Assembly: GCA_028284675.1 (NCBI GenBank)
Contig: JANQRI010000032.1
Span: 81,818 to 145,817, forward strand
Direction: 5' to 3'
Source of the DNA: Gammaproteobacteria bacterium
Lineage (GTDB): Bacteria > Pseudomonadota > Gammaproteobacteria > HTCC5015
Length of the DNA stretch: 64,000 nucleotides
A program made the translations under genes and the position numbers. The notes beneath the pieces were generated by a model. That model was not told the DNA's origin and ran no database searches. It worked only from the letters and a program-made list of their open reading frames with translations. Of the stretch, positions 43,219 through 53,033 are shown in pieces (position 1 is the stretch's first letter; each line of letters begins with the position of its first letter).

Positions 43219-43620
43219 ATGTTATATCCGATGTTTGCAATGGTGGTGCTGACATTTATTTTGATGGCTTATACATTATATTTGCGGATAAATTCCGTGT
43301 TTAAAAAGGATGTAAACCGCGGATATTATCGGTTGATGTCCGGTTATGATGTGCCTGAATATATTACAAAGACGAGCCGGCATTTTGTTAATTTGTTTGA
43401 AACACCGGTATTATTTTATGCTGCAGGCATTCTATGTATCGTGTTGGGTATTGAAAATGTATTTTTATTGAGTATTGCATGGGCGTATATTGCCTGCCGG
43501 GCTGTACATGCGCTTATTCATATTACATACAATAATATTCTGCATCGAATGACAGTTTTTTTGCTCGGCAATCTATGTATATTATCAATTTGGGGTTTTA
43601 TTATCGTACATGAAGCATAG
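43219..43620 (+). CDS. MAPEG family membrane protein
   Basis: A protein of 133 residues with four membrane helices in the MAPEG (membrane-associated eicosanoid/glutathione metabolism) pattern. The helix 2 region has the NLFETPVLFYAAGI segment and helix 3-4 the CRAVHALIHITYNNILHR stretch with conserved Arg and His. Bacterial MAPEG proteins are often uncharacterised and may handle glutathione conjugates. A GGAGGGAG ribosome-binding site precedes the ATG. The next gene begins 30 bp downstream. Confidence 0.85.
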   Translation: MLYPMFAMVVLTFILMAYTLYLRINSVFKKDVNRGYYRLMSGYDVPEYITKTSRHFVNLFETPVLFYAAGILCIVLGIENVFLLSIAWAYIACRAVHALIHITYNNILHRMTVFLLGNLCILSIWGFIIVHEA

Positions 43621-43650
43621 CTTAGATAAAAAGAGCTGCTTGAAAACCTG

Positions 43651-44667
43651 ATGATTTCAAAACTACCTGGGGTGTCGGTTTATATACCGGGTTTACTGGG
43701 TCCGATTCCTGCAGAAAGCAGCGATTTGCTTTCGAAATTGCCGGTATTATCCCGGTTGTTGAGTCGTGCAAAACAAAGCCTGGCTGATAATCTATTTCGA
43801 ATCTTGACTGCTGAAGAAAAAACACCTGTTGCTGCATTGTCTTATCTGGCTGATTTTGGTGTATTGCCTGAAACCGAAGTGGTTTGTTGTGATCCGGTTT
43901 ACTTGCAAGCTGATTTGGGACAGGCATTTTTATTTGATACGCACAGTTTTCGGATAAGTAATGCCGAAGCGGGAAAGCTGGTTGAGGCATTTAATACGCA
44001 TTTTCATGAATTTGGACTGAACCTTTGTTTTAAACATCCGCAACGCTGGTATCTGGCTGCAGATAAAGCCCCCGGTTTGAATACTTTGCCGCTTCAGCGT
44101 ATCAGTGGAAAGAATATTGATCCTTATTTGCCGGCAGGTAATAAGGGTGCGGAATACTGGAATCGCATTTTGAATGAAACCCAGATGCTGTTTTATCAGC
44201 ATCCGGTTAATACCGCACGTGAATCTTCAGGCCAAACTCCAATAAATGGTGTTTGGATCTATGGTGCCGGTGACCTTGGAAATATTGGGAATATAAACCT
44301 TGATAAAATCTATACCGACTCGGCAATAAGTAAAGGGCTTGCTGCTTACATAAATATAGGCTGTCATGCTCCTGCGGAGAATTTTAATGGCTTAAAAGTC
44401 GATATCGGAGAACAAATACTGCTCCATACAGATCAGTTGCACAATGCATTGGCTGCAGATGATTTCAATGCATGGGCAGACTTACTGATAAAATATGAGC
44501 AAAACTGGTTTGCGCCCCTGTGGAAGCAAGTCAAAGCAAAGCAAATAAAACAAGTAATCATCGGAACCGGCGATACGAATCCATATATAATGACTGCCGC
44601 TTCAGCCAGACGTTTTTGGCGGCCCGTAAAAACTTTCAGCACATTTGTAGCGATAAAAAATAACTAA
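43651..44667 (+). CDS. RpfE-type / phosphoglycerate mutase-like protein upstream of recJ
   Basis: A protein of 338 residues of the family annotated as RpfE-type regulatory protein or cofactor-independent phosphoglycerate mutase-like. It carries ETEVVCCDPVYLQADLG, EAFNTHFHEFGLNLCFKHPQRWYL, NRILNETQMLFYQHPVN and NGVWIYGAGDLG. It lies 3 bp upstream of recJ, the arrangement known for rpfE-recJ in Xanthomonas and related bacteria. The biochemical role is not established; the fold may be alkaline phosphatase-like. I saw no signal peptide. Confidence 0.75.
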   Translation: MISKLPGVSVYIPGLLGPIPAESSDLLSKLPVLSRLLSRAKQSLADNLFRILTAEEKTPVAALSYLADFGVLPETEVVCCDPVYLQADLGQAFLFDTHSFRISNAEAGKLVEAFNTHFHEFGLNLCFKHPQRWYLAADKAPGLNTLPLQRISGKNIDPYLPAGNKGAEYWNRILNETQMLFYQHPVNTARESSGQTPINGVWIYGAGDLGNIGNINLDKIYTDSAISKGLAAYINIGCHAPAENFNGLKVDIGEQILLHTDQLHNALAADDFNAWADLLIKYEQNWFAPLWKQVKAKQIKQVIIGTGDTNPYIMTAASARRFWRPVKTFSTFVAIKNN

Positions 44668-44670
44668 AAT

Positions 44671-46416
44671 ATGGAAGCAAAATATACGATTCAACGCCGT
44701 GAAATCCAATCAGCACTGGATTTTCCCGGCTCAGTTCACCCCGTTGTTAAACGAGTTTATCAACATAGAAAAATAAATAATATCAATGAGATAGAGAATA
44801 AACTTGATAAATTACACAATATAAAAACATTGTCGGGTCTTAGTGCCGCGGTTGCATTGCTGGCTGCGGCGGTTAGCGATGATCAACGTATTTTGATTGT
44901 CGGTGATTTCGATGCCGATGGTGCGACCAGTACCGCATTGGCATTACGTGCACTGAAAGCGATGGGGGCAAAACAAGCCGGTTATCTGGTACCAAACCGG
45001 TTTGAATTTGGTTATGGTTTGACGCCCGAGATTGTGCATGTTGCTCTGGATTATCAGCCCGATATTCTGGTGACGGTCGATAACGGCATTTCCAGTATAG
45101 AAGGTGTGGATGCTGCGCATCAGCATGGTATAAAAGTCATCATCACCGATCATCACCTGCCGGGCGCGCAATTACCGGCAGCGGATGCGATCGTAAATCC
45201 AAATCTGCCCAATGACGATTTTCCAAGCAAGTGTCTGGCCGGTGTTGGGGTGATTTTTTATGTGATGCTGGGCTTACGCAGTGCGTTGCGCGAAAATGGG
45301 TGGTTTGCGCGGCAAAATATTCAAGAGCCGAATATGGCGCAATACCTGGATCTGGTTGCGCTCGGTACGGTTGCCGATGTCGTACCGCTGGACCATAACA
45401 ATCGAATTCTGGTGGACCAGGGCATAAAACGTATACGTGCGAAACAATGCGTGCCGGGCATTATCGCGATGCTGGAGTCAGGTAAACGTAAGCCGGCCAA
45501 TACTGTTGCAAGTGATTTGGGCTTTGCAGCCGGGCCACGCTTAAATGCTGCCGGGCGGCTTGAGGATATGTCATTGGGTATTGAGTGTTTATTGACTGAT
45601 GATGCTGCACGTGCTGCTGCACTGGCGGCTGAATTAAATGAATTGAACCGACAACGCCGTGAGATTGAGCAGGAAATGCAGGCCCAGGCGGTACAGATCG
45701 TTGAACAGCTGTCAGCTGAACTGGTACAGACAGAATTACCTGCCGGTTTATGCTTGTTTGACCCGCGTTGGCATCAAGGTGTGGTTGGCCTGGTTGCATC
45801 GCGTATTAAAGAAAAAACACAGCGCCCGGTGATTGCATTTGCAAAAATATCTGAGACTGAACTCAAAGGGTCGGCGCGCTCAATAAGCGGCTTGCATATT
45901 CGTGATGCATTGGATGCGGTGGCGACTCGACATCCTGGCTTGATTAAAAAATTTGGTGGTCATGCAATGGCAGCCGGTTTAAGTTTGCCGTTGGAAAATT
46001 TTGATCAGTTTCGTGATGCATTCGCACAACAGGTTGGTGCTGTGTTGGAAACCAAACCCGGAGAAGCGGTCATTCTGACCGATGGTGAACTGAACACCAG
46101 TGAGTTGAATGCAATCACTGCAGAAGCACTACGCCGGGCCGGGCCATGGGGGCAGGGTTTTCCGGAGCCGTTGTTTGATGGAGTGTTCAACATCAACAGT
46201 AAACGCATTGTCGGTGAGTCTCATTTAAAGTTGCAACTAGCAGTACCGGAATCCGCTCAGATTATGGATGCAATTGCATTCAATGAAGACGGTTCCGGTT
46301 TGCCTGAGTCAACCAAACAGGTACGCGTTGTTTATCATCTGGAAATCAACGAATTCAGAGGCATACGCAGTCCACAACTGAATGTACGGTATATCGAGCC
46401 GCTTAAGAACCCATAG
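44671..46416 (+). CDS. recJ: Single-stranded-DNA-specific exonuclease RecJ
   Basis: A 5'-to-3' single-stranded DNA exonuclease for recombination and repair. The 581 residues are the usual length. The DHH catalytic motifs are present: ILIVGDFDADGATSTALALRAL, ILVTVDNGISSIEG, IITDHHLPG, LVALGTVADVVPL and the DHHA1 domain with GSARSISGLHIRDAL and KFGGHAMAAGLSL. It follows the RpfE-type gene by 3 bp and ends before a stem-loop. Confidence 0.96.
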   Translation: MEAKYTIQRREIQSALDFPGSVHPVVKRVYQHRKINNINEIENKLDKLHNIKTLSGLSAAVALLAAAVSDDQRILIVGDFDADGATSTALALRALKAMGAKQAGYLVPNRFEFGYGLTPEIVHVALDYQPDILVTVDNGISSIEGVDAAHQHGIKVIITDHHLPGAQLPAADAIVNPNLPNDDFPSKCLAGVGVIFYVMLGLRSALRENGWFARQNIQEPNMAQYLDLVALGTVADVVPLDHNNRILVDQGIKRIRAKQCVPGIIAMLESGKRKPANTVASDLGFAAGPRLNAAGRLEDMSLGIECLLTDDAARAAALAAELNELNRQRREIEQEMQAQAVQIVEQLSAELVQTELPAGLCLFDPRWHQGVVGLVASRIKEKTQRPVIAFAKISETELKGSARSISGLHIRDALDAVATRHPGLIKKFGGHAMAAGLSLPLENFDQFRDAFAQQVGAVLETKPGEAVILTDGELNTSELNAITAEALRRAGPWGQGFPEPLFDGVFNINSKRIVGESHLKLQLAVPESAQIMDAIAFNEDGSGLPESTKQVRVVYHLEINEFRGIRSPQLNVRYIEPLKNP

Positions 46417-46444
46417 GCTGAAGCTATCACTTTAGTTATAGACT

Positions 46445-46469
46445 CACGGTTTTTTTTCTGAAAACCGTG
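46445..46469 (+). terminator. Stem-loop after recJ
   Basis: CACGGTTTT and AAAACCGTG pair over 9 bp with loop TTTTCTG. No T-run follows the 3' arm on the plus strand, so termination is uncertain. It lies 28 bp after the recJ stop. The remaining bases before the next gene (to 46609) are AT-rich and unassigned. Confidence 0.5.
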
Positions 46470-46609
46470 CTGACTTACTACCAAAGCATTATATACACAT
46501 CAGTACAGCTCCTTATGATAGTGCTCAGGGTGACTATGGGGTGAGGAGTGCGGTTTGAGTTTGTACATAGTTGTTATATTTATTGCTTCGCGGGTTTTTG
46601 GGGGCAGTG

Positions 46610-49600
46610 ATGGTTATTGATATCAATGGTATAAATTCAATTGTGAATGTGGGTCAGAGTACGGCTGCTGTTGATCCTGCATCGACTGCGAACCTTTTTC
46701 AGGCAGAGCTTCAACAGCAATCTTCTACTGCGACAGGGCGTTTACTGGTTGCGCAAAATGCAGAGGGCACTGCTGTTGCGGATACTGAGCAAGGGTATAT
46801 CGATTTAAACGATCAAACGGCTGGGAAACCGAAATATAATAATCAGGCTGTTTACCGCTCCACGGTGACTGATGGAGAAACGGCTGAACAAGCTTATCAA
46901 AGGATTTTAGCATTATTAAAAAACATTGAAGGCGCTGAACTTCGTCTGGAGGTTGTTTATAAGGATGGTAGGTATGACCAGTTTCGTCTTGATTACCATA
47001 ACCCTTGGTTTAAATTGTATGCTATTGAAACTCCATTAAGTTCAGACCTTTTGAATATAGACCCCGACTCTATGTTGCCGCCTGTGGAGCAGAATGTATT
47101 ACAGGATGTTGCGTATTTTGAAATCACCGGACAGCGTGCTTATCCCTCTGAAATACCGGCTGATGAGCGTGCCGCTGTTAACGATACAGATAATACAATC
47201 ACGGCGATGCTTGCGGGGCTTGAGGGTGATAAGGCTGACTTGTTTTTACAGCGTTTGGCAAAGTTTATGCGTTTCACTCCACAGAAGCCTTTGGAAAAAC
47301 TTTTTTTCAGTGCGGAAAAACTTACCCTGCAAAATTTTGATCAGGTTCAGATTGCCCGTTCGCGTGACATCATGGCTCCAATGAGCGAAGTCCGGGATCA
47401 TTATGGCCAAGTGCTGATTGAAGAAAAGGCTAACGGTGAAAAAGTACCTTTTCTGATAGAAGGCCGCGCCATTTTGGATTTTAACGGGCATGATGTATCT
47501 CAAGAAAAAGTCGACGGCAGCAGCAACCACTATCTGTCCCTGATAAGAACAGATACCATTCCAGAGTTGAAAGCTGAGCCTCAGCAGTATTCAGAACAGC
47601 TTATGAGTGGGGCACAAAAGCTCCCATTACGCGATAGCGATCAGTTAGGTAGTGCCAGCACATGGGCTATAGCAGTAGCGAACGGCACACTTCGAGATGA
47701 TTCCGGTTACATGTTGATCGAGAGAAAGGCCAGTGGTCAAGCGGTGCCGTATTTGATAAACGATGCCGGTATTTTTCATTTTTCCGGATTTGATATATCC
47801 AATGCAAATGTTAATGCCAGTAGCTCTTATTATCTGGCCAAAATGGATATCACTGCAGGGCCTTTTAAAACCGATCATCTTGATTTGCACGATGGTGATT
47901 TTGCAGGCTGGCAGCTTAAAAACCAGACATTCACTGGGGCAGACATGCATGGTGCTAATCTGTATCAGGCAGAACTGGTGGAGACTAAGTTAACTTATAC
48001 CAACCTTAATGATGCTAATTTAGCCGAAGCAAATTTATCGGATGCTAACCTTGTGGGTGCAACGCTGTTTAATACCAATCTTTATAATGCAAAATTAAGT
48101 CGGAACACGTTATCAGGTGCAGTGATTAATGCGACTACTTATTTGGGTATCAGTCATCTGGGAAATTTAAATCATGAAAAAATTAAGTTCGAACACGGAG
48201 TTGATTTTTCAAATCAGATTTTACCTGATGCCAATTTTTCTCATGTTAAAATGACCGCGGCTGATTTCAGTAATGCAGATTTAAAGCGTAGTGATTTTAG
48301 CAATGCCTGGCTATTAAATTCGGCTGATTTTTCCGGTGCCAATCTTGAGCATGCCTACATGAAAGGCCTGCGTGCGATGTATGCAAAATTTCCGGAGGCA
48401 AAGCTTTTTTTGGCTAACCTTGAGGCTGCAAGCCTGGATCACGCTAAATTTTATAAAGCGGATTTAACCAATGCTAATCTGGTTCAGGCAGGTTTGGTGG
48501 GGGCTGATTTTAGGAAAGCTGACTTAACAAGAGCCGATTTGCGGGGAGCGGACTTAACAAATGCAGATCTGCGCGGTGCCAATTTGACTGAAGCCAATTT
48601 AACCGGAGCGAATTTAAAAGGTGCCAATTTAACCGGGGCCGATTTAACCAATGTGATAGTCGAGCATGAAGCGCTGAGCGAAGCACGAATTGACTCACAA
48701 ACAGATGCTGGCTCAACAGACCAGCAAAGTCCAATTAAGGACAGTATGTCGACTGCGAAGGCAGCACCCCCGAAGGATGATATGCTTGCGCAGCAACAAC
48801 CCGGAGAGGAAACTGCACCCCCGAAGGATGATATGCTTGCGCAGCAACAATCCGGAGAGGAAGCTGCGCAATTATTGAATAATCAGGATCGGCAAAAACC
48901 GAATAACGGTTATACCCAAATTCAGATCGGTGTAGAACAGAGAGAAAAAGGGCCTGGGCTAATCAATCAGACCACCGATATTCAAGTTGCAGTCAAGCAG
49001 GCCGGCTTGATCAATGCGCCGCAAGTGGAAACCGGTCAGTTGCAACGCGAAAGCGAAAAGCCGCAAAACCCGGTCTATGCTCAATTGTCATCAGGGGTTC
49101 GCGGTGCATTACCCCCGGCGGTATATGCCGCACTGGGTTTAAGCAATGAAGCCATTCAATCCGGCTATGCGGCATATAAAGCCTTGCATCCGAGCGTGGT
49201 GCAAGACGAACAAGGTCAGCTGAAAATCAGTTTGGCGGATTTTCTAAAATACCCGGCGCCAATGCAGGATCAGTTGGCGGTGATTTCAGCGCGGGCCAAA
49301 TCGGATGACACAACAGTCAGCACATTAAATACCCAAGCTGAATTATATCGCCAACAGGTGGCAACAACCGATCAGCTGACTCAACAGATTGAACAACGCA
49401 CGGCAGAGATTCGTGCACAGGCGGCACAACCGATTACGGTAATAGCGGAACGTATTACTTTGGACAGCAAAGCCCCGCCGGCGCAGATGATTCAGGAACA
49501 GAAAAACATCGTCGGTGCAGGCAATCTAACATCAGTCAGCGGCGGCAGTGAGTCGGCGCAAACTCAATCAAATATGGTTACAAGTAATGCGGTCTCAGCG

Positions 49601-49975
49601 CATTATCCAGGCGCGAAAAATGTACCGCCCTATGTCTATGCGCAAGATCGCAGTGGTCAACTGGCCTTGCATGTGGTGTTAAAGCAACCGGGTCAAGGGT
49701 TGGTATTGCAGGCGGTGTCAAAAAACCTGATCCCGATAAAAGCCGATGCACAACTCACAACGCACAGCAATGGAAACTGGCAGGGCGTACCGTCTTTAAG
49801 TTTTGGTGAACAACAAACCCTGCAAACCTTGTTTGGTATCCAGATCAACAACGGCACAGTGACCGGCTACAGTGGTGAGGTAAATGTCCCGACCCCGGTG
49901 ATTATCCCGGCCCCGGCGATGCAGGGTCCTGCACCGGCGGCACCGGCCGGTATTCCGGCAGTACCGGTGCCTTGA
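46610..49975 (+). CDS. Large pentapeptide-repeat orphan with duplicated module and proline-rich end
   Basis: A protein of 1121 residues from the ATG at 46610 (GGGGG 6 bp upstream); the frame extends to 46571. There is no signal peptide. Residues about 1-45 (INGINSIVNVGQ, VDPASTANLFQAELQQQ) share a motif with the next orphan. Two related modules of about 70 residues each (DHYGQVLIEEKANGEKVPFLIE and DSGYMLIERKASGQAVPYLIN) follow. Pentapeptide repeats occupy about residues 430-690, ending in a regular A(D/N)L stretch. A 17-residue tandem repeat, a Gln/Glu-rich region and an Ala/Pro-rich C-terminus follow. Secretion as an effector or adhesin is possible but unproven. Confidence 0.75.
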   Translation: MVIDINGINSIVNVGQSTAAVDPASTANLFQAELQQQSSTATGRLLVAQNAEGTAVADTEQGYIDLNDQTAGKPKYNNQAVYRSTVTDGETAEQAYQRILALLKNIEGAELRLEVVYKDGRYDQFRLDYHNPWFKLYAIETPLSSDLLNIDPDSMLPPVEQNVLQDVAYFEITGQRAYPSEIPADERAAVNDTDNTITAMLAGLEGDKADLFLQRLAKFMRFTPQKPLEKLFFSAEKLTLQNFDQVQIARSRDIMAPMSEVRDHYGQVLIEEKANGEKVPFLIEGRAILDFNGHDVSQEKVDGSSNHYLSLIRTDTIPELKAEPQQYSEQLMSGAQKLPLRDSDQLGSASTWAIAVANGTLRDDSGYMLIERKASGQAVPYLINDAGIFHFSGFDISNANVNASSSYYLAKMDITAGPFKTDHLDLHDGDFAGWQLKNQTFTGADMHGANLYQAELVETKLTYTNLNDANLAEANLSDANLVGATLFNTNLYNAKLSRNTLSGAVINATTYLGISHLGNLNHEKIKFEHGVDFSNQILPDANFSHVKMTAADFSNADLKRSDFSNAWLLNSADFSGANLEHAYMKGLRAMYAKFPEAKLFLANLEAASLDHAKFYKADLTNANLVQAGLVGADFRKADLTRADLRGADLTNADLRGANLTEANLTGANLKGANLTGADLTNVIVEHEALSEARIDSQTDAGSTDQQSPIKDSMSTAKAAPPKDDMLAQQQPGEETAPPKDDMLAQQQSGEEAAQLLNNQDRQKPNNGYTQIQIGVEQREKGPGLINQTTDIQVAVKQAGLINAPQVETGQLQRESEKPQNPVYAQLSSGVRGALPPAVYAALGLSNEAIQSGYAAYKALHPSVVQDEQGQLKISLADFLKYPAPMQDQLAVISARAKSDDTTVSTLNTQAELYRQQVATTDQLTQQIEQRTAEIRAQAAQPITVIAERITLDSKAPPAQMIQEQKNIVGAGNLTSVSGGSESAQTQSNMVTSNAVSAHYPGAKNVPPYVYAQDRSGQLALHVVLKQPGQGLVLQAVSKNLIPIKADAQLTTHSNGNWQGVPSLSFGEQQTLQTLFGIQINNGTVTGYSGEVNVPTPVIIPAPAMQGPAPAAPAGIPAVPVP
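48764..48865 (+). repeat. Tandem 51-bp repeat, two copies, in frame
   Basis: Two 51-bp units (48764-48814 and 48815-48865) encode APPKDDMLAQQQPGEET and APPKDDMLAQQQSGEEA. They differ in a few bases, so the duplication is recent. They lie in the linker between the pentapeptide domain and the Gln-rich part of the host protein. Confidence 0.9.
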
Positions 49976-50051
49976 ACTTAAAAACGCTGGTTTAAAATAA
50001 ACTGTTGCTGGTTTTTAGGGCTGTATTATCCGGCATATATGAAATACCCGA

Positions 50052-51098
50052 ATGAGAGAAATGGTTGCAAATACAACTGTGACAAATAGTTTAAGCGGTT
50101 TACAGTTGCCTGATACTTCGGCAGGCTCTTCTGTGGATGTTTCTGCGAACTCTATTTTCAATGACAGTCTGGAACAGCAGCGGCTTCATAATCCGGTGTT
50201 ATCGCCTGGCCAAATGCTGTTGGCTTATGATCCAGGCGAAATCACCAGTGCGGTAGAAAAAATATACCGGGTTTATAACCAGCAGGTTAGCCGCACCGGT
50301 GGGCGAATCGCCGGCGGTGAGTTTGTCCTCAGATCCGGCAAAGGGCAATGGTGGCAGAATTTGCAACGTTTAGGCCGAGCGCTTGTGAAAGGGCTGGCAC
50401 TGCAGTTTGTCGCGTTTGTCAGTCAAAGCAGCCAACTAGGGCGTTCCGGGCAGTATGTTGAGAGTGCGCTGGATTACCTGGCGGATAAACAGGGCATCAA
50501 TGTGCAGCAGCTTAGCCGTGACTGGACGCAGAAACAGAAAGGTTTTTTCTTCAGTGCGATAGCGGAAGTTGGTGCACGATGGAATTTTGGCTCCGGTATG
50601 AGCGGTCAGGAATGGGCCGGTTATATTGATGCGATTTATGCAAAAACCAACGGGATGTATGCATTGCCGATAGCCAATATACCGGTGGGTCCGCCGGCGC
50701 CGGCAACGCCGTTATTACCGAGCCAGTCGATCGAACAGGCGCACCCGGTGCCTGCGGGTCATGTTAACAGTGGTTTGCAAGGTCATTCGGTGACTGAATC
50801 GTCGCCGCTTGTAAGGCCGGCTGCAGTGCAGTCAGCTAAATTATCGCCGCCGCAGTTCACGATCAGCACACAAATAGCGGGTCAGCAGATTAATAAGCCG
50901 GTATTACCGTCGAAGCAGGAAGGTACCTTAGGTCATTATAATGTCACACTGAATGTCAATGGTAAGAGTTATGCAATTCAGTTGCGTCAGGAAGCATCGC
51001 TGGATGGTTATAACAGTATCTTTATGGCTGATTATACACTGGACGGCAAGAGCCACAGTTATTTCCTGGATGTCAAAACACCGGCTGAAGCCAAATAG
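50052..51098 (+). CDS. Orphan protein, first part of an amber-interrupted long frame
   Basis: A protein of 348 residues. After a Ser/Thr-rich N-terminus with VDVSANSIFNDSLEQQ (similar to VDPASTANLFQAELQQQ in the previous orphan), residues 55-200 are a mixed domain with GGRIAGGEFVLRSGKGQWWQNLQRLGRALVKGLA and FGSGMSGQEWAGYIDAIYAKTNG. A Pro-rich linker leads to a beta-rich end (GHYNVTLNVNGKSYAIQLRQ and YTLDGKSHSYFLDV). The frame ends at a TAG at 51096-51098; the sequence then continues in the same frame for another 639 codons. The ribosome-binding site is weak. No known family. Confidence 0.65.
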   Translation: MREMVANTTVTNSLSGLQLPDTSAGSSVDVSANSIFNDSLEQQRLHNPVLSPGQMLLAYDPGEITSAVEKIYRVYNQQVSRTGGRIAGGEFVLRSGKGQWWQNLQRLGRALVKGLALQFVAFVSQSSQLGRSGQYVESALDYLADKQGINVQQLSRDWTQKQKGFFFSAIAEVGARWNFGSGMSGQEWAGYIDAIYAKTNGMYALPIANIPVGPPAPATPLLPSQSIEQAHPVPAGHVNSGLQGHSVTESSPLVRPAAVQSAKLSPPQFTISTQIAGQQINKPVLPSKQEGTLGHYNVTLNVNGKSYAIQLRQEASLDGYNSIFMADYTLDGKSHSYFLDVKTPAEAK

Positions 51099-53018
51099 TT
51101 GTTACAACAAAAAGCCCATAGCCCCGGGCAGTTGGCGGGGATTTCACCAGGCGCACAGAGTGAAATTGATCATTTAGATAAACCCGGTGCAGTGACCGGT
51201 GATGCGGCTGATAAGCTGAACTTAGACGCCTGGCAGCAGGCTTATAATGAAGCGCAGCAGGCATGGCAGCGCCTGCAGGAAAAACGGCGCTCCGGCGCTT
51301 TTTTCACAGCCGAAGCCTGGCAACAGGCGATAAATGACGCTCAGGCCGGGCTGGGGTTTGAAGCAGGCCTGATATTTCACCAATTAAGTAATGGAGTTAA
51401 CGATGCTTTAATCCCGGGTGCGAGTTCGGGGGCGATAACGCTGACAGGAGCAAACTCCGGTTCAATGTCAGCCGCAGCTGGTACATCCTCCGGTGCTTTG
51501 GTAATAGCGGATAAAGACTGGCAATCGGAATGGGCAGCGTTGCAAGAAAATAAACCGGTATTGACCGACCTTATTCGCCGGGTGTTGCAAGATACATCTT
51601 ATACGCGTCGGCCATCCAATATATTAATCCTCTCTGAAGTATTGGAGCAGTTAGGTGAGACAGTGGATTTGGAGACACTGGCCTGGCAATTGCGATTTAA
51701 GTGGCTGCAGTTTCATTATAAGTCTGAGCTTGGAGGGCAGGCACAATGGGCCGCAAAAGCTGAACCGGTGATTCAACAACTTGCCGAGCTGCCACTCAAC
51801 TCAAACCAGATGAATAAGCTGACTGATTGGATATGGGGTGATTTTTATTCGGATTCACCTACGATTAAAAATATTCGTAACCGGAATTTTAGAATAGTTT
51901 CACCAAGTGGAGAGCAGTTTGTCCCGCAAAAAGCCGAATTCCGACGCCTTTTGGAAGCTGGTCTAAGAAATGCTGAGCAGAACGGCATTGGTAATTTGCT
52001 GCCGTATTCGAAATTACAGCAGGCATCGCTAAGACTGCAGGAAGAGTATGACATTCATTTAACCGCGAGTTTGCGTGATTTTCTGGGGGCACTGTTGTTA
52101 ACCCAGTTTAATTCCTCGCTGGCCAACAGTTTGACAAACACAAAACACAAAGTGGGTACAACCAGCAAACTGATCCAGGCGTTTAATAGATCCAGGGTGG
52201 CTGGCAAACCGGTGATTAATAATATTTACGATCTGCAACAGCTTGCGCATGCGCGTTTTAAAAACCTTAGGGGAGTGTCGACTTACTCGGAAGCTGAAAG
52301 AAAAGTAATAGAAGTGGAACTTATGTTTGGCGTGGAGCAGCTAAGCCGCCGGCAGCGCCGTGCAATTGCAACTTATTTGCAGCATAAGTTTAATATTACT
52401 GATGCGGCACAGGGGTTTTATCCGGTAAATGAACCGGATCCTGTACGTGCCGAGGCACTGCGTAAGACTAATCGGTCTAATTTTGAATCGATTATATACG
52501 GGGAAATATTATCTAAGTTTCGAATTCCCGGCGATGATGACCAATTGAGAGCGCCTAAGCCGGCAGAGTTTCGCGCAATCTTAAAAGCAAAGCCCTGGGA
52601 AGTTCCTTCATTAAAATATATAGCAATGCAACAGCAGGTCGGATTGGATCCAACAGCATTAATAGCACTAAAGGCGTTTTATTTTTCTCACGGCGACGCA
52701 GTTCTGGTGGAAAGAGAGCTTGATGAGCTTGAATACAGTGATTTAATGGATAAGATTTTGGAGCGCTTTGGGTTAGATACTGAAGAGAAGTTGATACAGT
52801 TATTGGATAATGGCATGCTAAAACCGAAGTTGCATTTATTGGCCATTCAACACAAGACCGGCTTAACACATGCGGAAATGAATGCTTTGCTGGTTTTTTA
52901 TAGAGCAGGCAACGAGGTAAATGCGGAGACTGCCGCACTTGTTGAAAGCGCACGTCAATTGTTTAATGTGCCGAAAGAGGATTTTCAGCAATTTATTATC
53001 AATGCGCTGGAGAAGTAG
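51099..53018 (+). CDS. Orphan protein, second part of the amber-interrupted frame
   Basis: An open frame of 639 codons directly after the amber codon TAG, in the same frame as the preceding gene. The only start next to it is a TTG without a ribosome-binding site, and no good ATG lies within the first 120 codons. So this part is probably reached by readthrough or is separated by a nonsense mutation. It is mostly helical. Degenerate repeats of about 60 residues occur near the end: AEFRAILKAKPWEVPSLKYIA, GLDPTALIALKAFYFSHGD; and ...PKLHLLAIQHKTGLTHAEMNALLVFYRAGNE. No known family. It ends 15 bp from the convergent acyltransferase gene. Confidence 0.6.
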   Translation: MLQQKAHSPGQLAGISPGAQSEIDHLDKPGAVTGDAADKLNLDAWQQAYNEAQQAWQRLQEKRRSGAFFTAEAWQQAINDAQAGLGFEAGLIFHQLSNGVNDALIPGASSGAITLTGANSGSMSAAAGTSSGALVIADKDWQSEWAALQENKPVLTDLIRRVLQDTSYTRRPSNILILSEVLEQLGETVDLETLAWQLRFKWLQFHYKSELGGQAQWAAKAEPVIQQLAELPLNSNQMNKLTDWIWGDFYSDSPTIKNIRNRNFRIVSPSGEQFVPQKAEFRRLLEAGLRNAEQNGIGNLLPYSKLQQASLRLQEEYDIHLTASLRDFLGALLLTQFNSSLANSLTNTKHKVGTTSKLIQAFNRSRVAGKPVINNIYDLQQLAHARFKNLRGVSTYSEAERKVIEVELMFGVEQLSRRQRRAIATYLQHKFNITDAAQGFYPVNEPDPVRAEALRKTNRSNFESIIYGEILSKFRIPGDDDQLRAPKPAEFRAILKAKPWEVPSLKYIAMQQQVGLDPTALIALKAFYFSHGDAVLVERELDELEYSDLMDKILERFGLDTEEKLIQLLDNGMLKPKLHLLAIQHKTGLTHAEMNALLVFYRAGNEVNAETAALVESARQLFNVPKEDFQQFIINALEK

Positions 53019-53033
53019 GTTCTAAGCGGGTAA

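Noticed and set aside
48000..48660. Apparent DNA repeats like a CRISPR or satellite
   Set aside because: The periodicity is 15 bp with variable bases and comes from the pentapeptide coding pattern; there are no spacers.
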